Below, in pieces: positions 1 to 8,083 of a stretch of DNA of 52,661 bases. The DNA lies in NCBI GenBank assembly GCA_025060195.1, contig JANXCQ010000005.1, positions 1-52,661 on the forward strand. Reading direction: 5' to 3'. The translations under genes and the position numbers were made by a program. Under the pieces are notes generated by a model that ran no database searches, had not been told where the DNA came from, and saw only the letters and a program-made list of their open reading frames with translations. The stretch comes from Gemmatales bacterium (GTDB lineage Bacteria; Planctomycetota; Planctomycetia; Gemmatales; HRBIN36). The stretch's first letter is position 1. Every line of letters begins with the position of its first letter.

Positions 1-147
1 GCCTCACTGCACAGCGCTGTAAGAAGCGGGAGTTTGGCCTATCAGTTCAGAGCGACTGGGCAATAAGCTTGCTATGGTCGTAATATCCTAGGTGGAGCCT
101 TTCGCCTGCGACATACTGCCAACCGATCTTCGGACAGGAGACAGCGC

Positions 148-1125
148 TTGAACCCAACGAAGCCTCATGCTGTGCTGTGTGTGCTCGTGGCGCTCATCAA
201 CGCAAACTGGGTCGCGCCGAAATCGGAGCCCATGGCTCAGCGTATGTTCGACGGTCATCGCGACAACGTTTACTCCATAGCGGCGTCGCCAGATGGGCGG
301 TGGATTGCTTCGGCCTCAGAGGACCTGACCGCCTGCGTCTGGGACTGGAAAACCGGGAGGTTGGTGGCTCGCCTCGAGCATGACGGGCCGGTTTATGAAG
401 CAACATTCAGCCCCGACGGACGGTGGTTGGCCACAGCAGATGGCAACGCTAAAGTTCACCTGTTCGACGCGGCCAAGTTCCAACGCGTACGTACGTTGGA
501 AGGGCACACGGGTCCGGTGTATGCACTGGCGTTTTCCCCGAGCAGTCGTTGGTTAGCAACCGGTGGGGGAGAAAAGGATTACGTATGCCGAGTTTGGGAC
601 GTAGCGACGGGGAAGTGCGTGCAAACCTTACGTCGTCATCAAGATGCCATCTACGGCGTGGCGTTTGCGTCCGACAGTGTCCTAGCCACCTCGAGTGCTG
701 ATAAGACTGTGTGTCTGTGGGATTGGCAGCGGGGAGACGCCCGCGTATTACAAGGCCATACTAGTTACGTTTATCGCTGCCGGTTTTCTCCCGATGGGCA
801 GTATCTCGCCACAGCAAGCCATGACCGCACGGTGCGGGTTTGGGAGTGGGCCACGGGAAAACTGCTTCGTACCATCCAGCCGTCGAAGCAACCTGTATAC
901 GCAGTAAGCTTCAGTCCGAATGCAAGATGGTTAGCCTGTGTCGGGGAAGAACATGCTGTGCGCATCTACGCTTGGAAGAGTGAACAAATGCCAAAAGTTA
1001 TCAGCGACACAAGGGACGTTGTGTATGCCGTCGCTTGGCTTCAGCTGGACGGCCAAGAATATCTAACGTATGGTGGTGGGGAGAGCAAAGTTAGAGTGGT
1101 TCCTGTAGCAAGTCCTACCGAGTAA
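148..1125 (+). CDS. Exported WD40-repeat beta-propeller protein
   Basis: This 325-aa protein is almost entirely WD40 repeats. Seven units can be counted from about residue 34 to the C-terminus, each with the pattern GH..xVYxxxFSPDGRWLAT....xVRVWDW, enough for one seven-bladed propeller. Such propellers are protein-interaction scaffolds; no catalytic domain is present. The TTG start at 148 is preferred over the ATG at 232 because an AGGAG lies at 135-139 with normal spacing, and because it adds a hydrophobic stretch (residues about 8-22) that looks like a signal peptide or anchor. Starting at 232 would give a cytoplasmic protein. Propeller-only proteins are common in planctomycetes. The partner is unknown and no operon partner is visible; rnpB follows on the same strand. 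Confidence 0.85.
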   Translation: MNPTKPHAVLCVLVALINANWVAPKSEPMAQRMFDGHRDNVYSIAASPDGRWIASASEDLTACVWDWKTGRLVARLEHDGPVYEATFSPDGRWLATADGNAKVHLFDAAKFQRVRTLEGHTGPVYALAFSPSSRWLATGGGEKDYVCRVWDVATGKCVQTLRRHQDAIYGVAFASDSVLATSSADKTVCLWDWQRGDARVLQGHTSYVYRCRFSPDGQYLATASHDRTVRVWEWATGKLLRTIQPSKQPVYAVSFSPNARWLACVGEEHAVRIYAWKSEQMPKVISDTRDVVYAVAWLQLDGQEYLTYGGGESKVRVVPVASPTE

Positions 1126-1190
1126 GTTCCTACCAGAGGGCAAGTTATTTTGCGGCGCCAACCGGGCGTTCCATCCTGACCGCTCGGTCG

Positions 1191-1196
1191 TATAAT
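1191..1196 (+). promoter_or_regulatory. -10 box of the rnpB promoter
   Basis: A perfect TATAAT hexamer lies 6 bases before the inferred 5' end of the RNase P RNA at about 1203, the distance expected for a sigma-70 -10 element. No convincing -35 hexamer is seen at 16-18 bp upstream. Confidence 0.65.
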
Positions 1197-1202
1197 CGGA
1201 TA

Positions 1203-1688
1203 GGGAGTTGGCCGGATGGTCGCTCTTCGGTCGACATGGTCGCGGCTGCGGTCATGAATCGCGCTCCCTTGGGGCGGTAAAGTTTCGACCGAAGGGAGGA
1301 AAGTCCGGGCTCCTCAGGACACGGTGGTGGGTAACGCCCACCGGCCGCGAGGCCAGGGATAGTGCAACAGAAAGCACACCGCCGATGGCCCGAAACGGGC
1401 TCAGGCAAGGGTGAAAAGGTGCGGTAAGAGCGCACCAGCAGCCGGGCGACCGGCTGGCTCGGCAAACCCCACCGGGAGCAAGGCCAAATAGAGGGGGAGG
1501 GCTGGTCCGGCCCCAGCAGGCTCGTGAGAGGACTGCGTTACCCCCGGGTAGGCCGCTAGGAGCGCACGGGTAACCGTCGCGCCGAGAGGAATGACCATCG
1601 CTCTGTACCCCTCGAGGCTCCTAGGAATTGCAGCTAAGCGCTTCGAGGAGTATAGGGAACAGAACCCGGCTTACAGGCCAACTCCCCC
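1203..1688 (+). ncRNA. rnpB: RNase P RNA, bacterial type A
   Basis: This is the catalytic RNA of ribonuclease P, which matures tRNA 5' ends. The conserved P4-region motif GAGGAAAGTCCGGGCT is at 1296-1311. The AGTGCAACAGAAA motif is at about 1361-1373, GGTAAGAGCGCACCAGCA at about 1423-1440, and the 3' conserved block AGAACCCGGCTTACAGGCC at about 1661-1679. The ends pair as helix P1: GGGAGTTGGCC at 1203-1213 against GGCCAACTCCC at 1677-1687. At about 486 nt it is longer than the usual 350-400 nt, which implies enlarged peripheral helices. Short reading frames here on both strands are shadows of the structured RNA. Confidence 0.96.
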
Positions 1689-1701
1689 GCCCCTTTGGGC
1701 G
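1688..1701 (+). terminator. Hairpin directly after rnpB
   Basis: CGCCC and GGGCG form a 5-bp GC stem around a CTTT loop immediately after the RNA. No U-run follows, so it may be a processing or stability element rather than a classical intrinsic terminator. Confidence 0.35.
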
Positions 1702-1951
1702 TCTCCGAGTGCTACGCAATTGGGTAAAGAGGCATTGGTGCCCGCAATCTAAGCAGGCTGTCCTGTAGCTGCGTGAAAAATCGAGACTCCCTCAGATTTT
1801 TCTCAACCTGGTGCGCAATTTGCTCTTGCAAGCTGGCGATGCTGTGTCGTTATGCTAATTTGGAAGGGCCGTAGGCCTACGAGGATCCATAGCGGGGCGG
1901 GATGCCGTACGAATAACTATTTTGAGTCGTGCTGCTACAAGGAGACGAGTC

Positions 1952-2290
1952 ATGAGTGAAGCGCCGCGCAAGCCACCGGGGGAATCAGGCGCTATGCGGC
2001 CACGGGCTAACTCTGCTCAGTCGCTGCCAAAAGATCAGGCTCATGGGCGAGCGGATCGTCTCCCGCCCTATAAACTGTTGTTGCATAACGACAACGTGAA
2101 CGACATGGCCTATGTGGTTCAGACCATTCAAGAACTGACAGCCCTGAGTCGGGAAGAAGCAACGCAACGCATGCTGGAAGCGCATAAAAACGGTGTGGCG
2201 TTGTTGCTTATCACTCACAAAGAACGCGCCGAACTATACGCCGAACAATTCGCTTCTAAGGGGCTGACCGTGACGGTGGAGCCCGCCTGA
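1952..2290 (+). CDS. clpS: ATP-dependent Clp protease adaptor ClpS
   Basis: ClpS delivers N-degron substrates to the ClpA(C)P protease in the cytoplasm. The 112-aa product has a flexible, basic, Pro-rich N-terminal arm of about 37 residues. The ClpS core follows, with YKLLLHNDNVNDMAYVV (the Asn-Asp pocket that binds the substrate N-terminus) and MLEAHKNG with the family His. The C-terminal strands follow that. The ATG at 1952 is chosen over an in-frame TTG at 1922 because AAGGAG lies at 1939-1944, seven bases upstream. It stands alone with no clp gene adjacent. The arm is longer than in the E. coli protein; otherwise it looks standard. Confidence 0.93.
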   Translation: MSEAPRKPPGESGAMRPRANSAQSLPKDQAHGRADRLPPYKLLLHNDNVNDMAYVVQTIQELTALSREEATQRMLEAHKNGVALLLITHKERAELYAEQFASKGLTVTVEPA

Positions 2291-2606
2291 CTCACTTCAC
2301 CAAAAGAAACTGATGGCGCAAAGTTCCCTTGCAGGGACGTAAAGCGCTAAGGCAGAGAATTACACTAAAGCCAACACGTTAGATGGATAGGATGTTGGTC
2401 GCAACTGAAACGTTTATAAGAGTAAGACAGCGTCCCGTAAGCCTTTTGTTTGCATAACTCTCGCGACCTGCTTCGCCCCCATTTTTAGAGGTTGGCAAAA
2501 TCATGAGGTTATAAATCATCCAGCAACCCCTTGCAGCATCGCACACCAACGCTTATTGTAAGCAGTTGGTATCGAAGGCAAGGAATTCGCAACGTGAGGT
2601 CGCCAC
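2291..2606. other. Intergenic region upstream of the sigma-like gene
   Basis: These 316 bases between clpS and the sigma-like gene hold no plausible gene. The one clear structure is the inverted repeat at 2546-2569, listed separately. The region is AT-richer than the flanking genes, as expected for a promoter region. Confidence 0.6.
2546..2569 (+). promoter_or_regulatory. Inverted repeat in the leader of the sigma-like gene
   Basis: CCAACGCTTA (2546-2555) pairs with TAAGC-A-GTTGG (2559-2569), giving a 10-bp stem with a single bulged A and a 3-nt loop. It lies 37 bases before the start codon of the sigma-like gene, so it could be an operator for a dimeric regulator or a leader hairpin. No U-run follows, which argues against a terminator for clpS. 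Confidence 0.35.
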
Positions 2607-3587
2607 ATGACACCAGATCAGCCCGAATTTCTGCGAGAAATTTTGCGGCGGATCCAAGACCCTAGCGCACCAGAGGAAGAGGCCAATTGCTTGTTTAGTG
2701 AGCACATTTTACCGATTGTTGAACAGGCAAAGCGAAGGTTAATAGCCCGCTATAGAACTCAACGCTGCTATGTGGAATGGTTCGAGGAAAATAGCATATC
2801 CCATGCCTGGGAAATTCTCGCGATGCGGCCGCGGCAGACAGGCAAACGCAGTTTCGATCCCTATAATCCCAGAGGCACATTTATCAGTTGGTTGATGACC
2901 TGTTTGCTCCGTGAAGCCATCAGTTATTGCCGGAAAAAACGAGAGAGTACAACGTTTTTTGATGAATCCTCTGAAAAGGCTTTCTACATCCCCCCGCCTT
3001 CGGTTCGGCCGCAAGAGTTGCCTGATATGCCTAAAGAAACCGATCCAGTACAAACGGTTAAGATGCGGCTGCGCGACGGCCTGGCAGAGTTGATTCAGAC
3101 GAAACCGTTTCAACCCCCATCCCGAACCAATGGCGTGGATTATTTCGCGGTCGTTCTCATCCTAATTCGCATCAAGTTAGCTAAGCAATTCTACGCGGCC
3201 CTACAAGAAAAAGGCTGGGACGATTGTTGCGGCGCTAAGACGGTAGAACTCGTAAAGGAATGGTGGAAAGTCCTCGACCCAGCTTGGTGTGAGCGGCGCG
3301 TAGCACAGTGGGCGCTTCCCTGCAAGGAGTTATTCCGCGACTTAGAAGATAAGTGGATAAAGTCCAACGCGCGGCCACTTTTGAAACAGGTAGTTGAGCT
3401 ACTGTCACATCCGCAAACCAAAGTGCGTACTATGGTATTGGACGAGGGGATGCGAGCGCGTTGGGCTACCTGGGTTGCTCGTGCCCGGTGCCACTATCAC
3501 AGACAAGCCCACCGCTTGTCGCCTGGGCAACGTGCGATACTGGACTTCCTTATCCTGGGAGCCGATGACGAGCAAGAGGAATCCTGA
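2607..3587 (+). CDS. Divergent sigma-70-like (ECF-type) protein
   Basis: The first ~110 residues resemble sigma factor region 2. An amphipathic segment (about 26-50) contains ILPIVEQAKRRLIARY. Then FDPYNPRGTFISWLMTCLL and REAISYCRKKRE match the ECF pattern FDP..GSF.AWL...ARN.AID..RR, which contacts core polymerase and the -10 element. The middle and C-terminal part (about 150-300) is not recognised. Only a short LSPGQRAILDFLI near the end recalls the beginning of region 4, and the protein stops before a full helix-turn-helix. At 326 aa it is much longer than a usual ECF factor (~190 aa). GTGAGG at 2594-2599 supports the ATG. It is followed 102 bases downstream by an unknown gene that may be its regulator or effector. 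The sigma assignment is by motif only. Confidence 0.55.
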   Translation: MTPDQPEFLREILRRIQDPSAPEEEANCLFSEHILPIVEQAKRRLIARYRTQRCYVEWFEENSISHAWEILAMRPRQTGKRSFDPYNPRGTFISWLMTCLLREAISYCRKKRESTTFFDESSEKAFYIPPPSVRPQELPDMPKETDPVQTVKMRLRDGLAELIQTKPFQPPSRTNGVDYFAVVLILIRIKLAKQFYAALQEKGWDDCCGAKTVELVKEWWKVLDPAWCERRVAQWALPCKELFRDLEDKWIKSNARPLLKQVVELLSHPQTKVRTMVLDEGMRARWATWVARARCHYHRQAHRLSPGQRAILDFLILGADDEQEES

Positions 3588-3689
3588 CGATTAACTGAGA
3601 AAACCAGGTGCAAAGCGCTGCAGGTAACTCGGGCACGATGAGGCAACAATATTTCTGACTGGTCGAAGCAACGAAAGAGGTTTACAAAA

Positions 3690-5132
3690 ATGACTCAGAT
3701 GCAACTTGCAAAGCATTTGAAAAGCGTTATAGCAGGTCTGCGTGCCAGCCGAGCTGGTTACGTCCAAGGAAGCTTATTGGTTGCCGAGGCATTGCATCGA
3801 CTCGACCACCTGCGGGAATTGTGGCAAGAAAATCTACCGAGCAGTGAGCCAGCTATCGAGGAAGACCTCCCTTGGACAAGCGAGGAATGCTACGATTTCC
3901 TGGCGGCCTACGGTATCGTTTGGCGCTCGCAGTTAGGTGCAACTTTAGATAGCGATCTCTTGCCTCTGCGCCCAAGTCCAGCCTCGGAGCAACGCCCGGC
4001 GGTTTTCAAAGCGACGCCGCCCTCGCTACTGACTAGTTCATGGGTATATGACCTTGGAGGGATCGAAGCTCGAGGAGAAACAACGTGGGCCCAACTAGCG
4101 CATGAGTTTGGAGAAGTGCTCACCTGGACAGGCGAAGTCCTACGCGCACACGGGGCAAGGATCGCTGCCTATGCCGTGCACATTCCCGATCCCATTTCCT
4201 GGATCACTGAAGCGGAGCGACTCTACGAAGCCTCCGAACTAGGACATGCAGATCTGACCGATACAGACATCTCCGAGATCACCAGCGACGTCACCGAAGC
4301 GTTGCGACAGTTGGATGAGGCGGAGCTTGTGTGCGCTTTGTGCCGCATCGTTCAAGAGCGTATGCCAGCCGCGACTGGGCAAAACGTGAACACCATTTCG
4401 ATTCTGACTGATTTTCCTGCAGCGTTGGACGAACTCGAAACCGCTTTAGACCAGTCCCTCGCTTGGCTCGAAGAACATCCGGAAGGTTTTCTCCTAGCAT
4501 CGGCCTATGTGCAAATGGTTGTGGCCGGACTCCGCGACGATCTTCGTGACTTTCCCGATTTAGAGCGCACCGTGTGGAAATTCCTGACTCTAGTGGATTG
4601 CTTACGTGTAAGTGAAGGCCGCGTTGGTTTGACCGAACCTAACGAGTTCAAGGCCGCCATTCGGGAAAGCGTGCTGGGCGCAAAGATGAAACCTGTCCCA
4701 GAACCTGCCATTGTGGAAATTCCCACCGTGCGTTTATCGGCGGGAGATACTACGCGGCTGCCCACCGCTGGGGCATATCCCCGAGAGGTGTTGGGAACCT
4801 TACTGGCAGCGGCCAGTGGCACACCCGGCGCCCCGAAAGTGCTGCGTTGGCAATCGCCTGATGGGCGTTACCGCGCAAATTTAGTGCCAAGCGGTACCCA
4901 AGTTTGGCTCCATATCTTCTCTGCAAGTGGTGAGCGTGCCAGTGAATTAGCCAACCAACCTGTGCGAGTGGCTGGCGTTTCAGCGATGCTTGACGCAACT
5001 GGCTCGGCCCAATTCGACATCCACAAGTTGCTGGAAAAAGGTGAGGCCGTCTATCTCGAGGTTGGCGAAGACCGCTCGCGGTGGAGGCCGATCCAGGAAC
5101 CAGGCCAGCTAGTTCCGGCTTCCAATCCCTGA
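3690..5132 (+). CDS. Unknown 480-aa protein next to the sigma-like gene
   Basis: The family is not recognised. The product is acidic and helical over roughly residues 1-310. It has no signal peptide, clear membrane segment or Cys cluster, so it is probably cytoplasmic. A variable linker (about 320-385) is followed by a beta-rich C-terminal domain of about 90 residues beginning near LRWQSPDGRYRANLVPSG and ending EVGEDRSRWRPIQEPG. An AGAGG at 3676-3680 supports the ATG. The gene follows the sigma-like gene by 102 bases on the same strand, a position often held by an anti-sigma or sensor partner. Nothing in the sequence (no zinc-binding HxxxCxxC motif, no transmembrane helix) confirms that role. 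Confidence 0.7.
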   Translation: MTQMQLAKHLKSVIAGLRASRAGYVQGSLLVAEALHRLDHLRELWQENLPSSEPAIEEDLPWTSEECYDFLAAYGIVWRSQLGATLDSDLLPLRPSPASEQRPAVFKATPPSLLTSSWVYDLGGIEARGETTWAQLAHEFGEVLTWTGEVLRAHGARIAAYAVHIPDPISWITEAERLYEASELGHADLTDTDISEITSDVTEALRQLDEAELVCALCRIVQERMPAATGQNVNTISILTDFPAALDELETALDQSLAWLEEHPEGFLLASAYVQMVVAGLRDDLRDFPDLERTVWKFLTLVDCLRVSEGRVGLTEPNEFKAAIRESVLGAKMKPVPEPAIVEIPTVRLSAGDTTRLPTAGAYPREVLGTLLAAASGTPGAPKVLRWQSPDGRYRANLVPSGTQVWLHIFSASGERASELANQPVRVAGVSAMLDATGSAQFDIHKLLEKGEAVYLEVGEDRSRWRPIQEPGQLVPASNP

Positions 5133-5158
5133 GTCAAGCACTCCCTGAGGTAGCCACA

Positions 5159-6082
5159 ATGTCTCATCACCCCACCAAGTGTCGCCTTTCCGCGCTCGGG
5201 ATTTGGCCTCAAACGTCCAGCTCCTTAGCTCTGGTCTATCTGGCATTTAGCCTGGGATTGTTTTCGGATCAGCGAGCGTACAGTTGGTGGATTAAGGGGC
5301 ATGGCATCCTTACTCAAGCGGCAGTATCGGCCTTGCCCGAAGACGTACCCATGTTTTTCCGCGCTGCAGCCAAGGAACTTGCCTACCTAGCCGGTGATCC
5401 CGACCGTTGGAAAAATCCCGAAACCCCAGCCCTACGCACTAGCGAATCCCCCGAACACTACATTGACCTGGAAGATTACAACAACCAGCCCCTTCCGGCG
5501 AACCGTTATGAGGCGATTGCTTTACTGCAGCGTCTAAAGAGGCGCCCCGAACGCGCGGGGTTGCTGCCTTGGGCCATCCAGGAACATTACGAACGGCTGA
5601 CCTGTGCCTTTGCCGATCTGCGGCGCCAACCCGAAGAAGCAGCCAACCGCACCAAATGCATCGTTTATGCTGGTATCCTAGCGCATTATGCCCAGGATGC
5701 TGCTATGCCCTTACATACCACGCGCGACTACGACGGTAGGCGTTCCCCTGACGGGAAGTGGCTCCAAAAAGGAATCCACGCAAAAATTGACGGCTTCCCC
5801 GAGACGCATAACATCACTGCGGAGGAAATTGCCCGCCATCTGCAAGCCAAAACTCAACCCGATATTTGGCTTTATATCATGCAAGTGATCCAAGAGTCCC
5901 ACAAGCAAGTTGATAGATGCTATGAACTGGACGCTGATGGAGCCTTTGATAAACCGACGGAAGACAGCCGCGCTTTTATTTTAGCACGCTGCCGCGTCGC
6001 TGCACAATTTACCCTGGATTTGTGGTACAATGCCTGGAAACGAAGTGAAAAGCTGCCCCCACCTTTCCCCGGCGCTCCTTGA
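5159..6082 (+). CDS. Secreted zinc-dependent P1 nuclease/phospholipase C-like protein
   Basis: The 307-aa product looks like an exported enzyme of the P1/S1 nuclease and zinc phospholipase C superfamily, which cleaves phosphodiesters using three zinc ions. The candidate ligand set appears in family order: WWIKGHGILTQ, LAGDPDRW, EHYIDLED, then GILAHYAQDAAMPLH and a further HAKIDG. The ATG at 5159 is preferred over an upstream in-frame ATG at 5081 (inside the previous gene) because GAGG at 5147-5150 precedes it and it gives a proper signal peptide. Cleavage after AYS would leave Trp as the mature N-terminus, which in P1 nuclease is itself a zinc ligand. Substrate (nucleic acid or phospholipid) cannot be decided. 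Confidence 0.8.
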   Translation: MSHHPTKCRLSALGIWPQTSSSLALVYLAFSLGLFSDQRAYSWWIKGHGILTQAAVSALPEDVPMFFRAAAKELAYLAGDPDRWKNPETPALRTSESPEHYIDLEDYNNQPLPANRYEAIALLQRLKRRPERAGLLPWAIQEHYERLTCAFADLRRQPEEAANRTKCIVYAGILAHYAQDAAMPLHTTRDYDGRRSPDGKWLQKGIHAKIDGFPETHNITAEEIARHLQAKTQPDIWLYIMQVIQESHKQVDRCYELDADGAFDKPTEDSRAFILARCRVAAQFTLDLWYNAWKRSEKLPPPFPGAP

Positions 6083-6142
6083 CTGAACACATAAATTAAT
6101 GGCCCCAAGAATCCCGACTGAGTCCGACGTGTCAAACCGAGC

Positions 6143-7075
6143 ATGCCGCTACAAATCCGTTGTCCCCATTGCCAGCGTGTTTGTCAAGTGGCTGCCGGTC
6201 AGGCAGGCGTGCTTCGTTGTCCTTATTGTAACCAACTATTTCGGCTCGCCTCCGACAGTGCGATGGCTCCGCTGACGCTGAAAGGCACACCGAGATTGGA
6301 GGTGGCTGGGTTCACGATTACCGGGAATGCTCGCGAACGCAATGAGGATGCGTTGCTGATTCGATTGACATCGTGGAGTGAAGGTGAAAATTGGCACGAT
6401 GCAGCGTTGTTGGTCGTGGCCGATGGCATGGGGGGTTACCGCGGGGGCGACCAGGCGGCGCAAATGACCATCCGCGCCGTGGGCCACGCTTTAGATTTCC
6501 TTTTCGACGGTGCGTTACTCGGCCGATTTCGCGACACTTCCCTGGGGCAAATTGCAGAGACGGTAGAATTCGCCTTACAGGACGTCAGTAGGCAAATCTA
6601 CCAACGCGGCCAACAAGAGGCACAGCTTCAGGGAATGGGGGCCACGGTGGTGCTCGCCCTAATTTGGTCAGGTCAAGTCTTGATTTACCATGTCGGGGAT
6701 ACCCGTGCCTATCTCAGTCGAGCGGGAAGATTTCAACAAATTACTAAGGATCAAACTCTAGTGGCCCGCATGGTGGAATTAGGTCAACTCAGTCCCGAAG
6801 AAGCCAGACATCATCCCAAGCGCCATGAAGTTTCTCAGGCTTTAGGCAAACGGCTTACCGTCGAACCTGGACGTTACCAAATGGACCTGCAACCGGGCGA
6901 CTGGCTCGTATTATCTTCCGATGGCCTACACGCGGACTTAGAGGAAAGCGCTATCGCTTCGTTGGTATCCCGTCATCAAGGCTCGGCCCGGCAACTGACC
7001 GAGTTGCTAGCACGGGCTGCCGTGCATGCTGGCGGTTCTGATAACATCACAGTAGTGGCCGCCACTTATGCGTAG
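6143..7075 (+). CDS. PP2C-type Ser/Thr phosphatase with N-terminal zinc ribbon
   Basis: This 310-aa protein begins with a zinc-ribbon-like knuckle pair (C7-x2-C10 and C26-x2-C29), followed from about residue 52 by a complete PPM/PP2C domain. Metal-binding motifs are ERNEDAL, VVADGMGGYRGGDQAA, GMGATVVLAL, VGDTRAYL, LSSDGL and a final GGSDNITVV. PP2C enzymes dephosphorylate Ser/Thr residues in a Mn/Mg-dependent way and oppose Hanks-type kinases, one of which starts at 52123. No membrane segment is present. The start has only a weak ribosome-binding site, but it is the only one that includes the first Cys pair. The zinc ribbon is probably for protein interaction (inference). Confidence 0.92.
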   Translation: MPLQIRCPHCQRVCQVAAGQAGVLRCPYCNQLFRLASDSAMAPLTLKGTPRLEVAGFTITGNARERNEDALLIRLTSWSEGENWHDAALLVVADGMGGYRGGDQAAQMTIRAVGHALDFLFDGALLGRFRDTSLGQIAETVEFALQDVSRQIYQRGQQEAQLQGMGATVVLALIWSGQVLIYHVGDTRAYLSRAGRFQQITKDQTLVARMVELGQLSPEEARHHPKRHEVSQALGKRLTVEPGRYQMDLQPGDWLVLSSDGLHADLEESAIASLVSRHQGSARQLTELLARAAVHAGGSDNITVVAATYA

Positions 7076-7470
7076 TTCATTGCAAGCGGCCCACCCTCTA
7101 AGTCTTACAACGCAGGGCAGCCATCCAAAGCATATAAGCAACTCGGCGCCGCAGTTTACGCCATCGTAACTCTGTCAGGGACTGACTATGCTTAGGAAGG
7201 CCTTCGCCGTTAGGATGGAAGATATATCGTGACTTCTCAGACTGGGGTTGAGAAAGGTTTTGATTTGCCGAGGAAGGAAAAGGCGCTTTCTTTCTAGCCA
7301 CGAACATCACCCTCGAAGGACGGGATAGATTCCGTTCAGGGGACACTCCAACTTAGATCAAACTCGTCCCAAATGCAAGTAAGTTCTTCTCCTCGCTCAA
7401 CGAACGTTGAATTTTATCCCGTCCACAGGCCACCATTCGTTCCCTAACGGTGATTTTCGAGAAGCCAATT
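7076..7470. other. Convergent intergenic region
   Basis: This 395-bp gap lies between the ends of the PP2C gene and hisB. Nothing recognisable is present; the reading frames in it are short, low-complexity and without ribosome-binding sites. No strong intrinsic terminator was seen. Confidence 0.6.
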
Positions 7471-8064
7471 TCACCCTAACAATCGTCCTTTGGTGGAGGG
7501 GATACCCGGCTGACGTGGATCGATTTCACCGGCGTGGCGCAACGCCCGGGCACAAGCTTTGAACACCGCCTCGATGAGATGGTGTGTGTTCCGCCCATGA
7601 TGGGCCATGACGTGCAGGTTCATGGCCGCATGTTGCACCACCGCTTGCCAGAAATCTTGAGCCAGCTCCGCATCGAAGTCTCCTAACCGCGTTGTGGGCA
7701 AGGGTACTTGCCAGACCAGGAAAGCACGCCCGCTGAGGTCGACTGCTGCAGTAACTAGACTCTCATCCATGGGAACGATGGCATGCCCATAGCGATAAAT
7801 TCCCGTCTTATCGCCTAGGGCTTGGGCCAACGCTTGGCCTAAAGCAATACCCACATCTTCCACGGTATGATGAGCATCTACATGCAGATCGCCCGTGGCC
7901 CGCACTTGCAAGTTCCACAAGGCATGTTTGGTCAGAAGCTGTAACATATGGTCGAAAAAACCAATGCCTGTTTGGACGTCGGCTAAGCCTTGCCCGTCCA
8001 ATTCCAGGCTTAAGGAAACATGTGTTTCTGTCGTACGTCGTTCGACCTGGGCTTGGCGCGACAT
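7471..8064 (-). CDS. hisB: Imidazoleglycerol-phosphate dehydratase
   Basis: HisB dehydrates imidazole-glycerol phosphate to imidazole-acetol phosphate, the sixth step of histidine synthesis. The 197-aa length is that of the monofunctional enzyme; no phosphatase domain is fused. The duplicated manganese-binding His motifs are intact: DVHAHHTVEDVGI-type (HVDAHHTVEDVGIALGQAL) near residue 62 and AHHGRNTHHLIEAVFKA near residue 152. The N-terminus (RTTETHVSLSLELDGQG) and the FFDHMLQLLTKH block are typical. It is the last gene of hisD-hisC-hisB, starting 19 bases after hisC. It lacks an obvious Shine-Dalgarno and may depend on translation of hisC. Confidence 0.97.
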   Translation of the reverse strand: MSRQAQVERRTTETHVSLSLELDGQGLADVQTGIGFFDHMLQLLTKHALWNLQVRATGDLHVDAHHTVEDVGIALGQALAQALGDKTGIYRYGHAIVPMDESLVTAAVDLSGRAFLVWQVPLPTTRLGDFDAELAQDFWQAVVQHAAMNLHVMAHHGRNTHHLIEAVFKACARALRHAGEIDPRQPGIPSTKGRLLG

Positions 8065-8083
8065 AAGAAAAGTTCGTGGGAAG

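Noticed and set aside
1145..1598. Frames on both strands over the RNase P RNA
   Set aside because: They overlap a highly structured, clearly identified RNA gene and show no protein family.
7098..7346. 82-codon minus-strand frame between the PP2C gene and hisB
   Set aside because: Low-complexity basic sequence without a start signal or recognisable motif.
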